From positions 406,122 to 470,121 of the forward strand of contig JANOSH010000047.1 of the NCBI GenBank assembly GCA_031415695.1: a stretch of 64,000 nt of DNA, given 5' to 3'. The notes beneath the pieces are model-generated. The model worked only from the letters and a program-made list of their open reading frames with translations. It made no database searches and was not told the DNA's origin. The stretch comes from JANOSH01 sp031415695 (lineage in GTDB: Bacteria > Actinomycetota > Acidimicrobiia > Acidimicrobiales > Ilumatobacteraceae). The translations under genes were made by a program, and so were the position numbers. This document shows positions 25,550 to 34,996 of the stretch, piece by piece; position 1 is the first letter of the stretch; every line of letters begins with the position of its first letter.

Positions 25550-26644
25550 ATGGAACGCCTCACGACTCTGCACACTGTTTACGGCCAAAGCCCATGGCTC
25601 GACAATTTGAAACGCGACTACCTCACGTCAGGCGAACTTGCCCGCCTTCGAGATGCCGGCGTGCGCGGGCTGACGTCGAATCCCACGATTTTCCAGAAGG
25701 CCATCCAAGGATCAGCTGCATACGATGACCAGTTTCGGGAACTCGTGCGGGGGCCTGGTTCCACACTCGATCATTACTGGTCGCTCGTAACCGCCGATAT
25801 CCTGGGCGCTCTCGACGTGTTTGCTCCCGTTCATCGCAGCTCCTACGGCGAAGATGGCTACGTCAGTGTCGAGGTTGCACCCAATCTGGCGCACGATACG
25901 CAAGGCACTATCGAGGCGGCGCGCGTCTTGTGGAAACGCATCGATCGTCCCAATCTGATGGTGAAGGTACCGGCGACCGCAGCAGGGGTGCCTGCCATTC
26001 GCCAGCTCATCAGCGAAGGCATCAACATCAATGTCACCTTGATCTTTGGTCTTGACCGATACGCCGACGTGATGGAGGCCTACCTCGGCGGTCTGGAAGC
26101 TCTCGACGGATCTATTGCCCGGGTGTCAAGCGTGGCCTCATTCTTCATCAGCCGAGTCGATGTCGAAGTCGACGCCCGCCTCACCGCCATCGGCACCGAC
26201 GAAGCCCTTGCGATGTGCGGAAAGGCTGCGGTCGCTCAGGGCAAACTCGCCTACCGACTGTTCCGACAGACGTTCTCGGGTGCCCGTTGGCAGGCGCTGG
26301 CTGCTCGCGGCGCCCGCCCGCAGCGACCCTTGTGGGCATCAACGGGCACCAAGAACCCGGCCTATCCCGACACCCTGTATGTCGACGAACTCATCGGCGC
26401 CGAGACGGTCAATACCCTGCCTGAAGCCACGTTGCAGGCATTCGCCGATCACGGCACATTGTCCCACGCCGCCGTTCGCGATGCGTCGAGCACCGATTGT
26501 GATTGGGCAGCGCTGAGTCGCCTTGGTGTCGACTTGGACCAGGTTGCCGACAAGCTCGAGGGAGCGGGTGTCGCATCGTTTATACAGAGCTTCGACGAAT
26601 TGCTTGGGGCACTCGACACTCGCGCCAACGAACTCAGGCCCTAA
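25550..26644 (+). CDS. tal: Transaldolase
   Basis: This 364-residue class I aldolase exchanges dihydroxyacetone units between sugar phosphates. It carries GLTSNPTIFQKAI near the N-terminus, the Schiff-base lysine in NLMVKVPAT, and NINVTLIFGLDRY. The length fits the longer actinobacterial type. The ATG at 25550 gives the conserved start (MERLTTLHTVYGQSPWLDN). It forms the tkt-tal pair and is followed by a two-tier RNA hairpin. Confidence 0.94.
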   Translation: MERLTTLHTVYGQSPWLDNLKRDYLTSGELARLRDAGVRGLTSNPTIFQKAIQGSAAYDDQFRELVRGPGSTLDHYWSLVTADILGALDVFAPVHRSSYGEDGYVSVEVAPNLAHDTQGTIEAARVLWKRIDRPNLMVKVPATAAGVPAIRQLISEGININVTLIFGLDRYADVMEAYLGGLEALDGSIARVSSVASFFISRVDVEVDARLTAIGTDEALAMCGKAAVAQGKLAYRLFRQTFSGARWQALAARGARPQRPLWASTGTKNPAYPDTLYVDELIGAETVNTLPEATLQAFADHGTLSHAAVRDASSTDCDWAALSRLGVDLDQVADKLEGAGVASFIQSFDELLGALDTRANELRP

Positions 26645-26649
26645 AATTG

Positions 26650-26693
26650 CGTTGCTCCGGCTGTCGTAGTTTCCTACGCCAACCGGAGCAACG
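26650..26693 (+). terminator. Two-tier perfect hairpin downstream of tal
   Basis: An 11-base outer stem, CGTTGCTCCGG/CCGGAGCAACG, encloses a symmetric CTGT/CCAA internal loop and a 5-base inner stem, CGTAG/CTACG, capped by TTTC. It starts 5 bases after the tal stop, so a terminator or mRNA stabiliser is likely. No T-run follows. Confidence 0.6.
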
Positions 26694-26737
26694 TTCCGAC
26701 TCCGCCGTCGGACCTTTGGTTCCCGCGATATGGGGGC

Positions 26738-26759
26738 GTCAGTCGGGGGGCAGACTGAC
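26738..26759. other. Second hairpin in the tal-LOG gap
   Basis: A perfect 7-base stem, GTCAGTC/GACTGAC, has a G-rich 8-base loop. It could act as an operator or a second terminator. The rest of the 201-base gap (26645-26845) shows only a possible AT-rich promoter near 26795-26816. Confidence 0.4.
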
Positions 26760-26845
26760 ACCCAGCAAAGCTTCGAGCGGACCGACCGTCAACTTTGCTT
26801 ATATGAGCACTATAAGTGGCGAGAATCTCACAGAGAATGGGTCGA

Positions 26846-27856
26846 ATGAACCAACCTTTGGAATCCCTAGCGAATGATCTGAGCAACGCTCTGAATGCGT
26901 CGGCCAATCCCCGCCTGGCTCGTGAGCTGCTGACCGCCGCCATCGGCCTCGTTCGCGACCAACCGGCGACGCTCGACTTGAAGATTGCCTCCGCTGCCCT
27001 CCGAGAAATGCGTGAGGCGTTTAGCGCCTTCGCCCCTTACCGGGGCCAACGCAAGGTAACGGTGTTCGGTTCCGCTCGCACCGCTAGCCACGATCCCTTG
27101 TATGACCAGGCGCGCACCGTCTCCAGGCTGCTCGCCGACGACGGATGGATGATTGTTACCGGGGCGGGCCCGGGCATCATGCACGCCGCCATGGAGGGAG
27201 CTGGTCGCGAACGATCATTCGGCGTAAACATCCGCTTGCCGTTCGAACAGGGCGCGAACTCGGTCATCGCCGGCGATGGCAAACTCGTCTCCATGAAGTA
27301 CTTTTTCACACGAAAGCTCATGTTGATGAAAGAGTCGCAAGCGTTCGTGTCAATGCCGGGCGGGTTCGGCACCCTGGACGAAACCTTCGAACTCATCACG
27401 CTCACCCAAACTGGCAAGGGTGCCCCGGTTCCGATCGTGTTCTTAGAGGTGCCCGGCTACGCCTACTGGGACCGCGTCCACGAGTTCGTAACTACCCAGG
27501 TCATCGACAACGGCTACGCCTCGAAACAAGACACTGATTTGTACGCCATAACTGAAGATCCGGTCGAGGCGCTGCGTTACATCCGCCATTTCTACCGGCG
27601 TTACCATTCCGTTCGCTATGTCGGCGACTGGCTGTATATACGGCTACTTTCGGCTCCTACCGTTGCGCAACTAACGGACCTGAATCGCCGATTTGCCGAC
27701 CTGTGCGTATCAGGATCAATTGTTCTCGCTTCGGCTCACGCAGGGGAAGTCGCCGACGCCGACAACATTGACCTTCCCCGAATTCGCTTACGGTTCAACC
27801 GGCAAGCTCACGGCAGGCTTCGTCAGCTTATTAACGCCCTGAACGACCTCGACTAA
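26846..27856 (+). CDS. LOG family protein (TIGR00730/lysine decarboxylase-like fold)
   Basis: This 336-residue protein has a Rossmann-like LOG domain: VTVFGSARTA, GAGPGIMHAAMEGA, and PGGFGTLDE as the PGGxGTxxE nucleotide/phosphoribose site. LOG enzymes act as nucleotide 5'-monophosphate phosphoribohydrolases, releasing bases or cytokinin-like products. Here the domain is flanked by an N-terminal helical extension of about 60 residues and a C-terminal extension of about 80. The start is uncertain between ATG 26846, ATG 26837 and GTG 26816. The 3' end overlaps the DivIVA-like gene by 26 bases. Confidence 0.85.
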   Translation: MNQPLESLANDLSNALNASANPRLARELLTAAIGLVRDQPATLDLKIASAALREMREAFSAFAPYRGQRKVTVFGSARTASHDPLYDQARTVSRLLADDGWMIVTGAGPGIMHAAMEGAGRERSFGVNIRLPFEQGANSVIAGDGKLVSMKYFFTRKLMLMKESQAFVSMPGGFGTLDETFELITLTQTGKGAPVPIVFLEVPGYAYWDRVHEFVTTQVIDNGYASKQDTDLYAITEDPVEALRYIRHFYRRYHSVRYVGDWLYIRLLSAPTVAQLTDLNRRFADLCVSGSIVLASAHAGEVADADNIDLPRIRLRFNRQAHGRLRQLINALNDLD

Positions 27857-28583
27857 TAGTGCTGCTTGCCGCCGGATCGTTGACTACCTCATCCAGTATC
27901 TCTGGAGTCAGGTTCACAAACGCCGCCGGCTGCAACGTGAAGTCCTCAAGGTCAGAAGTCATGGCCCGAACGTCGGCCTCGATGTTGCGTAACGTCAGGG
28001 TCAGGCTGTCGCGGCCAACCATGAGCGATTGGATCTGTGCCGATGCCTGATCTCGCCTCCGGGCAAGATCGACCAATACTCGGCGACGTTGGGCCTCGGC
28101 ATCGCCAATGACCTTGGAAGAGCGTTCATCTGCTTCTTCAACGGTAGCAAGTGATCGAGCTTCAGATTCCTTGCGTTGACGGTTCGTGTCGATCTCGGCA
28201 TCGCGACGAAGCTTGGCCGCTTCGGCCTCGGCCGCCGCCAAAACTGCCGCTGCTTTGCCTTCGGCGCGCTGGGCGAGGTCGTTCGCGGTGTCGCGGGCCG
28301 CCGTCAGGAGCCGGGCACTCTCCTCGCCCAGAAACTGAGCAACGGTCGACTCGTCAATGCGTCCTGCCACGTCGAGTTCGCGGCGAACGAGCGTGAGCTC
28401 ATCAGCCAATTCTTTGTTTCGGCGCTCATGATCGGCGAGATCCTCAGCAATTCCCTGCAGGAACCAGGTTACCTGCGATGGTTCGTAGCCTCGCCGGCCA
28501 ATCGGAAAGGTGGTTGCCGCCACATCAAATGCTCGGGCCGGCGTGCGCTTGGCTGCACCATCAATGTCTGAGAACGATTCCAT
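27831..28583 (-). CDS. DivIVA-like coiled-coil protein
   Basis: The 250-residue protein has a DivIVA-type N-terminal motif (FPIGRRGYEPSQVTWFLQGIAED), in which the Gly-Tyr pair precedes a short helix. A long Ala/Glu/Arg-rich coiled coil follows (about 55-200), then a Pro/Asn-containing tail. DivIVA/Wag31 proteins mark curved membrane and organise polar growth or division; this one may be a paralogue, as a main wag31 is normally in the dcw cluster. The ATG at 28583 was chosen over an upstream TTG because GGGAAG precedes it. Confidence 0.75.
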   Translation of the reverse strand: MESFSDIDGAAKRTPARAFDVAATTFPIGRRGYEPSQVTWFLQGIAEDLADHERRNKELADELTLVRRELDVAGRIDESTVAQFLGEESARLLTAARDTANDLAQRAEGKAAAVLAAAEAEAAKLRRDAEIDTNRQRKESEARSLATVEEADERSSKVIGDAEAQRRRVLVDLARRRDQASAQIQSLMVGRDSLTLTLRNIEADVRAMTSDLEDFTLQPAAFVNLTPEILDEVVNDPAASSTISRGRSGR

Positions 28584-28674
28584 ATCGAGGATCTTCCCGC
28601 GTCGCGTCCACGAGTACAACTACGGTGATCCGAATGACTCAAAAAATTCCACTTTGAGCGGATTTATAACCTCC

Positions 28675-28878
28675 CTACGCAAGGTCTTCGTCGGGCAACT
28701 CGCTAGAGAGAAGCGCCACGGCTTTGTCGATTGATCGTCTCGCCCGAGTGATCCGGCGTTCATCGAAACCGATATCTTTACCCCTCAGCTGGTTGCGCAG
28801 GTTGTCGATGGCAAGCTCAGCCAGCTCCTCGGAGATCGCCGTGAGTCGCTCGCGAAGTGCGTCAAGGGCAGATGTCAT
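28675..28878 (-). CDS. Small helical hypothetical protein
   Basis: This 67-residue all-helical, charged protein has no membrane segment. Leucines at regular spacing in the first half (LRERLTAISEELAELA) suggest a short coiled coil. The start overlaps the glcF stop (ATGA), so it is made with the glycolate oxidase subunits, but it matches no known glycolate oxidase part. Confidence 0.6.
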   Translation of the reverse strand: MTSALDALRERLTAISEELAELAIDNLRNQLRGKDIGFDERRITRARRSIDKAVALLSSELPDEDLA

Positions 28879-30008
28879 GACCGCAGCGCCTCGGCCACCA
28901 GCTCAAGTGGATGGCGCACAATCACTCCGGCGGCTGACAGATGGATGGAACAACCGGGGTTGGCGCTTGCAACAACAACCTTGCCCGCCCGCTCAATCGC
29001 TCCCAGCTTGCGCTCACGGATCGTCGAGGCTATGTCGGGATAGAGGGTCGAAAACGCACCACCCGCGCCGCAACACAAGCCGTCGTCGTCGAGTTCCACG
29101 AGCTGCATGTAACGGCCGAGCACCGCACGCACGGGCAAATGCGCCTTTTGGACATGGCGTAGGTGACACGGATCTTGCACCGCAACCGTTACCGGCAGCT
29201 GACGGCCAACCGGCAAGTCGTCGAGATGCTCGGCAATCCACTCATGAATATCGAGCACGCGGGCACTAAAGAGTCGGGCTTCGTCGGTGTCAAGCAGGTG
29301 CCCATAGTCCTTCAACGCAGCTCCGCATCCGGCCGAGTTCACCAGAATCGGGTTCGTGCCCGGATAGCCCGCCATCACCTGTCGGGCAAAGCGGCGGGCC
29401 TGGTCGGTAAGCCCGGCGTGAACTGACAAAGCTCCGCAGCACGGGCTGGAATCGGGAAGCGCTACACCGACGCCCATTCGTGCCAGAACGAAAAGCGAGT
29501 CGACATGGACTGGTCGTTGCCACGCATCCATGACGCAACCCGGGAAAAACCACACGTCCGATCCCGTAGCCAGTAATCGCTGACGCCGCACCGGTATCGA
29601 CGGCAACCCGAACCGACGAGGCACCAGGCGCACTCGTTGCACAACCGAGAGCACCGACGAACCCACAAGAATCAATCGATGCCGCGCCAGCATCGAGTAG
29701 CCGAGTCGTTGCCACCATGGCACCGTCGTCGGCGCCAGCGCAGAACGGGTCGCCTCGATCATACGGCCGAACGGAACGCCCGACGGACACGCTGCCTCAC
29801 ACCCGCGACACTGCACGCACGTGTCCATCGAGACTCTAAAGACCGAGTCGACTGTCAATCCCTCGGCCTGAACGCCCTTCATCATCGCAATACGGCCTCG
29901 GGGCGAAACTGCTTCCTCCCCAGTGATTCGGTACGTCGGGCAATGCGGCAAGCACAATCCACACGCAACACATGACGCAAGGTCATCGGGGTCAATGCCA
30001 AGGTCCAT
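28875..30008 (-). CDS. glcF: Glycolate oxidase iron-sulfur subunit GlcF
   Basis: The electron-transfer subunit (377 residues) starts with two 4Fe-4S motifs, CVACGLCLPHCP and CVQCRGCEAACP. Two CCG-type cysteine-rich domains follow, the second with CCGAGGAFS. It takes electrons from the flavoprotein subunits to a quinone or another carrier. The ATG at 30008 shares one base with the glcE stop and has GGGAGG 7 bases upstream, which is better than the ATG at 30023. Confidence 0.93.
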   Translation of the reverse strand: MDLGIDPDDLASCVACGLCLPHCPTYRITGEEAVSPRGRIAMMKGVQAEGLTVDSVFRVSMDTCVQCRGCEAACPSGVPFGRMIEATRSALAPTTVPWWQRLGYSMLARHRLILVGSSVLSVVQRVRLVPRRFGLPSIPVRRQRLLATGSDVWFFPGCVMDAWQRPVHVDSLFVLARMGVGVALPDSSPCCGALSVHAGLTDQARRFARQVMAGYPGTNPILVNSAGCGAALKDYGHLLDTDEARLFSARVLDIHEWIAEHLDDLPVGRQLPVTVAVQDPCHLRHVQKAHLPVRAVLGRYMQLVELDDDGLCCGAGGAFSTLYPDIASTIRERKLGAIERAGKVVVASANPGCSIHLSAAGVIVRHPLELVAEALRS

Positions 30009-30895
30009 CACCGAACCTCCCATGGCGCTCGGCCGGGATTGAGACGACCCTCCGGGTCAAACGTGGTCTTTATTCGCTGCTGCAGTGTTACAACTGAGGC
30101 GTCGATGCAAGGACGCGCAAGCAACACCGAACTGTGCACAATGCCCGTACCAAGTTCGGCGACAAAGCTGGTCGGTGCCATGCGTGACGTAACCGAGCGC
30201 AGGTCAGATGGTGAAACGCATGACGAGATCGGCGGGAACCTTGGCGGCCCTACTACCGGCTCAAGACGCACGCGACTTGCCTCGCTTTCAACGTCACAGG
30301 CGTGTCCTTCCAATGCAACCCATGTCGTTTTGCCGTCCCACAGCACCGAACTCGGGCGGTACAACGACCGCCGAATGACGAATGGGTCATCGGTTCCGGT
30401 GAACCACCGAACCGCACCGAGCGACGGTCGAGTTCGCAGGATTACCTCGCCAATGAAGCCAAGCGTTCCATGTGATCCGACCAGCAGGCGGCACAGATCG
30501 AACCCGCTGACGTTCTTCACCGTCGGGCCTCCAGCTTGCGCAACCTCACCCTGTGCCGTGACCAGCCGAATCTGAAGGACCGAGTCGCGGATGGGACCAT
30601 GACGTAGCCGGAACAACGAGTTGCTCGCGGTGGCAAGCGCCCCGCCTACGGTACCGAAATCGGGTAAGGCGACGAACTGACCGGCCTCCGATAGCCGGGC
30701 ACGCAGCTCACTGATGGGCGTTGATGCTCCGCAGCACACGGTCATCTCCTCCGGGTTGTACCAGGCAATGCCACTCGGGGCCACAACGGTACGCACGCCT
30801 TCGACCCCACCACCCCTGGTCGACAACCCGGCAACGGAGACGGGGCCAAACTCCCCCACCTCTATAGCGAACAACGACAAGTCGATTCCGGTCAT
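30008..30895 (-). CDS. glcE: Glycolate oxidase FAD-binding subunit GlcE
   Basis: This 295-residue FAD-binding (PCMH-type) protein is a shortened GlcD relative. It has PDFGTVGGALATA and GGPTVKNVSGFDLCRLLVGSHGTLG for the flavin, and a C-terminal PEGRLNPGR finish. It forms the GlcDEF complex that oxidises glycolate to glyoxylate. The ATG at 30895 overlaps the glcD stop as ATGA; the longer frame upstream lies inside glcD. Confidence 0.92.
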   Translation of the reverse strand: MTGIDLSLFAIEVGEFGPVSVAGLSTRGGGVEGVRTVVAPSGIAWYNPEEMTVCCGASTPISELRARLSEAGQFVALPDFGTVGGALATASNSLFRLRHGPIRDSVLQIRLVTAQGEVAQAGGPTVKNVSGFDLCRLLVGSHGTLGFIGEVILRTRPSLGAVRWFTGTDDPFVIRRSLYRPSSVLWDGKTTWVALEGHACDVESEASRVRLEPVVGPPRFPPISSCVSPSDLRSVTSRMAPTSFVAELGTGIVHSSVLLARPCIDASVVTLQQRIKTTFDPEGRLNPGRAPWEVR

Positions 30896-32340
30896 ACCCA
30901 CAACCCGGCACCGTGAGCGACCATGCCATCTGAGCATCGGCTACCGCTTGGTAGCACCTTACGGGGATTGGCGAGCCCGGTCGGGTCGAAGGCCTGACGC
31001 AAACGTGCCTGCAAATCAAGGTCTACCGGCGAAAACATCATGCTCATGTAGTCGCGCTTTTCCAGCCCGATGCCGTGTTCCCCTGACAGCACACCGCCGG
31101 CCGCAACGCTGGCGGCAACAATTTCCTCGCCAGCCGCGTGCACACGGTCCAAAACACCGGGTTCGCGCTTGTCGAAGACAAGCAGCGGGTGAAGATTGCC
31201 ATCACCGGCGTGAAAAACATTCATGACGATCAGGTCGTGACGGCGAGCGATGTCGTACACCTGCTCGAGCACATCGACAAGTTTGGCCCGCGGAACCACG
31301 GTGTCGTGAAGATAATAGTTCGGTTTGATGCGAGCAATGGCTCCGAAGGCGTTCTTTCGGCCCTTCCAGATAAGCGCTCGTTCGGCTTCGTTGGCAGCAA
31401 TTCGCACCGAGGTCGCCCCATGAGTCCAACCAACGTCGGCCGCTCGTTGGGCATCGGCCTCGACGGCATGAGCCTGACCGTCAAGCTCGACAATGAGAAT
31501 CGCTGCTGCATCCAACGGGAAACCAGCATGCACAAAGTCTTCCACCGCTCGTGTGATGGGCGCATCCATCATTTCGAGCGCAGCGGGCAGCATGCCGGCA
31601 GCAATAATCGCGCTCACGGTTCGAGCACCGTCACCCGTATCGGCAAATGCCATGAGCAACGTCTTCACCGCCGGAGGATTCGGTGTGAGGCGAACTGCTA
31701 TTCGGGTAGCGATGCCGAACATGCCTTCGCTACCAACGAACACACCTCGAAGGTCGTATGCATCGCACTCGGGTTCAAGTCCGCCGAGCATGACGATCTC
31801 GCCATCAGGTAGAACAACTTCTAGCGCCAAAATGTGACTATTGGTCACTCCTTCAGCTAGGCAATGCGGACCACCGGAGTTGTTGGCCACATTTCCACCG
31901 ATTGAACAGCTCTGTTGGCTCGATGGATCGGGCGCGAAATGAAGGCCGTGGCGGCTCGTCACTCGCGAGAGATCGAGATTTATGACCCCGGGTTCGACCC
32001 ATGCCATCCGCTCGTCGGTGTCAATCGAGAGAATGCGGTTCATCTTCGTGGTCGAGATGACTAGCGCTCCATCGAGGGGGGTGGCCCCGCCCGCTAGCCC
32101 AGTGCCCGAGCCACGGGCGACGAAGGGCCACCCATGGCGAACTGAGGCACGTACACATGCCTGCACTTCGACTGTTGTCGTCGGGAAGCAGACAATGCCC
32201 GCCGAGCCCTCGATATTCGAGGCATCTCGTCGGTAAATCTCCAACTCGGTCACCGATGTGCGCACGCGGTCGGGCGACAGTGCGGTGGTCAACTCTGCAA
32301 TCAAGGCAGTAGGCGCAACTGGTCTCACTGGAGCCGACAC
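30892..32340 (-). CDS. glcD: Glycolate oxidase FAD-linked catalytic subunit GlcD
   Basis: The 482-residue flavoprotein belongs to the D-lactate/glycolate dehydrogenase family. The FAD-binding domain shows VARGSGTGLAGGATP and GGNVANNSGGPHCLAEG. The C-terminal FAD-oxidase domain has VFHAGDGNLHPL with the metal-binding His, and LSGEHGIGLEKR. It starts at a GTG and heads glcD-glcE-glcF. Glycolate use suggests growth on phytoplankton exudate or detoxification of photorespiration-like products; that is inference. Confidence 0.94.
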   Translation of the reverse strand: MSAPVRPVAPTALIAELTTALSPDRVRTSVTELEIYRRDASNIEGSAGIVCFPTTTVEVQACVRASVRHGWPFVARGSGTGLAGGATPLDGALVISTTKMNRILSIDTDERMAWVEPGVINLDLSRVTSRHGLHFAPDPSSQQSCSIGGNVANNSGGPHCLAEGVTNSHILALEVVLPDGEIVMLGGLEPECDAYDLRGVFVGSEGMFGIATRIAVRLTPNPPAVKTLLMAFADTGDGARTVSAIIAAGMLPAALEMMDAPITRAVEDFVHAGFPLDAAAILIVELDGQAHAVEADAQRAADVGWTHGATSVRIAANEAERALIWKGRKNAFGAIARIKPNYYLHDTVVPRAKLVDVLEQVYDIARRHDLIVMNVFHAGDGNLHPLLVFDKREPGVLDRVHAAGEEIVAASVAAGGVLSGEHGIGLEKRDYMSMMFSPVDLDLQARLRQAFDPTGLANPRKVLPSGSRCSDGMVAHGAGLWV

Positions 32341-32377
32341 TAGTGCCCTACCTTCGTCGTCGCTGCCGTAGAGGGAC

Positions 32378-32383
32378 TAACGT
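32378..32383 (+). promoter_or_regulatory. Candidate -10 element, gene at 32392
   Basis: TAACGT on the plus strand, 8 bases before the GTG at 32392, in the 51-base divergent gap with glcD. Confidence 0.4.
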
Positions 32384-32391
32384 CGCAGCCC

Positions 32392-33123
32392 GTGGCTGAC
32401 GCGCTCGACCTGCATGAATGGGTCTCGTTCGAAGACCCCGACGATGATCGAACGTGGATGTTCGACGCTACGTTTCTGATGTCGAACTGGCGCTGCATCT
32501 TCGGCAGTGGGTGCCAAGGCGTTCATCTCGAAGCTACACCCGAACTACAGGAGGGATGTTGCAGTTTCGGGGCCCATTTCATCGACGACGACGATGTCGC
32601 TCAGTTCCAGGCAGCGGTCGAGCGGCTCGAACCGCACCATTGGCAGTACCGCCGTGACGGCCGAGCCACCGGCGTCATCGTTATTGACGTCGACGGCACC
32701 CGAACTACACGTGTGATCGACGGCGCGTGCATCTTTCTCAATCGACCCGGGTTCGCATCCGGAGCCGGCTGTTCGCTCCATAGCGCCGCATTGGAAGCAG
32801 GTGAACGCCCTCTTGATTGGAAACCCGACGTGTGCTGGCAGCTACCGCTTCGGCTGCAAGAACACACCGACGACAACGGGCACGTGACCAGCATCGTTCG
32901 CGAGTGGAAGCGCCGAGATTGGGGCGAAGGTGGCCAGGATTTCCATTGGTGGTGCACACAGGACCCCGAGGCTTTTGTCGGGCGCGAACCAACCTACCGG
33001 TACCTGAAAGACGAGCTCATCGAGATGACGAGCGGGCCGGTCTACGAATTGCTTGCCAATCAGCTCCGGGGCCGAAACCGGGTGAGGTTGCCTCACCCGG
33101 CCGTGCGGCCCCGGCCGAGCTAG
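32392..33123 (+). CDS. Cysteine-rich hypothetical protein, YkgJ/DUF3109-like
   Basis: The 243-residue soluble protein carries conserved-looking cysteines: C-x6-C and a Cys-Cys pair early (WRCIFGSGCQG, EGCCSFGAHF), then GACIFLN, GAGCSLH and DVCWQLP. The Cys pattern with GCSLH resembles the YkgJ/DUF3109 metal-chelating group, so zinc or iron binding is likely. Function is unknown. The only nearby start is a GTG. Its stop overlaps the typA stop by 4 bases, tail to tail. Confidence 0.7.
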   Translation: MADALDLHEWVSFEDPDDDRTWMFDATFLMSNWRCIFGSGCQGVHLEATPELQEGCCSFGAHFIDDDDVAQFQAAVERLEPHHWQYRRDGRATGVIVIDVDGTRTTRVIDGACIFLNRPGFASGAGCSLHSAALEAGERPLDWKPDVCWQLPLRLQEHTDDNGHVTSIVREWKRRDWGEGGQDFHWWCTQDPEAFVGREPTYRYLKDELIEMTSGPVYELLANQLRGRNRVRLPHPAVRPRPS

Positions 33124-34940
33124 TTCTTCTTGTTGTTCCGGCGACGATCGTTGTCGGCAAGGATTCGCTTGCGGATACGAATGGACTGGGGGGTAACTTC
33201 CACCAGTTCATCGTCGGCAATGAACTCAATTGCCGTTTCAAGCGTATGGATTCGCGGGGTAGGAAGCTTCACACCATCGTCGTGGGAGTGCGTTCGGATG
33301 TTGTTCTTTTCTTTCGCCCGGCAGACGTTGACAACCATCTCGTCGTCTCGGCCGTTTTCGCCGATGACCATACCCTCGTACACTGCGGTTCCCGGGTGCA
33401 AAAAGAACTCACCGCGGGCCTGCAGGTTGTCGAGAGCGTAGGCGGTGGTATCGCCCATGCGATCCGAGATCATGGCACCACCGGCGCGCGTTGGCAGTTC
33501 TCCGAACCAGGTAGCCCAACCGGCATGATGCTGGTGAAGAAGCGCCGTGCCTCGGGTGGCCGACAACAACATTGAACGAAAACCAATGAGCCCACGAGAC
33601 GGGGCCTCGAAGGTGACGATTGTGCGGCCAGTATCACCAGGACGAAGGTCGGTAACGCGGCCCTTGCGTGGTGCAAGTGCTTGTGTGACGGTTCCTACAT
33701 GCTCGTCGGGAACGTCGCAGACACCTTCCTCGACCGGTTCGTGACGCTTCCCGTCGATCTCTTTGGTAACGACCTCGGGCCGGCTGACCTGCAACTCGTA
33801 CCCTTCACGACGCATCGACTCGATGAGCACTGCGAGCTGCAGTTCGCCTCGCCCGGCAACCTCCATGACGTCGGGAGAATCGGTGTCGCCCAATTTGATG
33901 GAGACGTTACCAAGCACTTCTTTGTTTAGCCGTTCCCGGATGTGGCGGCTGGTCAGGAAGCGACCTTCACGGCCGGCATACGGCGACGTGTTGACCCCAA
34001 AAGTCATGGTGAGAACGGGTTCGTCGACCTGTAGGCGAGGCAGCGGCTTGGGTGATTGCGGATCGGCGAACGTGTCACCGATCTCGACCTCGGGGAAGCC
34101 CGACACTACGAACAGATCACCGGCCGCGATCTCGTCGGCGTCGACGCGGCTGATGCCTTCAAAACGCATCATCGATTGCAGCTTTCGCTTCACGATGTTG
34201 CCCGCATCGTCCTTGACAAGGGCAACCTGATCGCCTTTTCGAAGAATGCCGTGGTGTACTCGACCAATGGCGATGCGTCCAAGATAGTCAGAAGCGTCGA
34301 GGTTGGTGACGAGCGCTTGCAACGGGGCGGTTGGATCGCCAGTTGGTGCTGGAATCTTTTCGAGAATCAGGTCGAGTAGCGGCTCGAGCGTAGCGTCCGG
34401 CGCTGGCATGCCGACACCTGCCATAGCCCTGCCTTCGCGGGCAACAGCCGAGATAATCTCGAACGAGAGCTGACCGTCGTGATGAGCAAGGTCCATAAAG
34501 AGGTGCTCGAGTTCATCGAGCACCTCCTCTGGACGAGAGTCTTGACGATCGACCTTGTTGAGCACCACAATCACGGGCAGGTCGCCAGCCAACGCCTTCG
34601 ATAGAACATAACGAGTCTGGGGCAACGGTCCTTCGGCCGCGTCGACCAGCAAGATGACACCGTCGACCAGCGCTAGCGCTCGCTCGACTTCGCCGCCGAA
34701 GTCGGCGTGGCCTGGCGTATCGACCAAGTTAATTCGGACGCCTTTGTGGACTACCGAAGCGGCCTTGGCAAGGATCGTGATGCCACGTTCTCGTTCCTGA
34801 TCGTTTGAGTCCATGACTCGGTCGACCAGTGCCTGGTGCGCGGCAAAAACTCCCGTCGAGCGAAGGATGGTATCGACAAGCGTGGTTTTGCCGTGATCGA
34901 CGTGCGCGACAAGGGCGACGTTTCGTATTGGGGTAGACAT
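33120..34940 (-). CDS. typA: Ribosome-associated GTPase TypA/BipA
   Basis: This translational GTPase (606 residues) is related to EF-G and helps 50S assembly and stress adaptation. The G motifs are intact: G1 AHVDHGKTTL, G3 DTPGHADFGGE, G4 NKVDRQDSRP. The C-terminal TypA-specific part includes FRSMLLSATRGTALLHQ. It ends in an Arg/Asn/Lys-rich tail. It lies 56 bases downstream of the small acidic gene. Confidence 0.95.
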   Translation of the reverse strand: MSTPIRNVALVAHVDHGKTTLVDTILRSTGVFAAHQALVDRVMDSNDQERERGITILAKAASVVHKGVRINLVDTPGHADFGGEVERALALVDGVILLVDAAEGPLPQTRYVLSKALAGDLPVIVVLNKVDRQDSRPEEVLDELEHLFMDLAHHDGQLSFEIISAVAREGRAMAGVGMPAPDATLEPLLDLILEKIPAPTGDPTAPLQALVTNLDASDYLGRIAIGRVHHGILRKGDQVALVKDDAGNIVKRKLQSMMRFEGISRVDADEIAAGDLFVVSGFPEVEIGDTFADPQSPKPLPRLQVDEPVLTMTFGVNTSPYAGREGRFLTSRHIRERLNKEVLGNVSIKLGDTDSPDVMEVAGRGELQLAVLIESMRREGYELQVSRPEVVTKEIDGKRHEPVEEGVCDVPDEHVGTVTQALAPRKGRVTDLRPGDTGRTIVTFEAPSRGLIGFRSMLLSATRGTALLHQHHAGWATWFGELPTRAGGAMISDRMGDTTAYALDNLQARGEFFLHPGTAVYEGMVIGENGRDDEMVVNVCRAKEKNNIRTHSHDDGVKLPTPRIHTLETAIEFIADDELVEVTPQSIRIRKRILADNDRRRNNKKN

Positions 34941-34996
34941 CAGACGTCCGAACGTTGAATGAGTGGGGGAAGATCTGCTGGAACGATGACTGCGAG

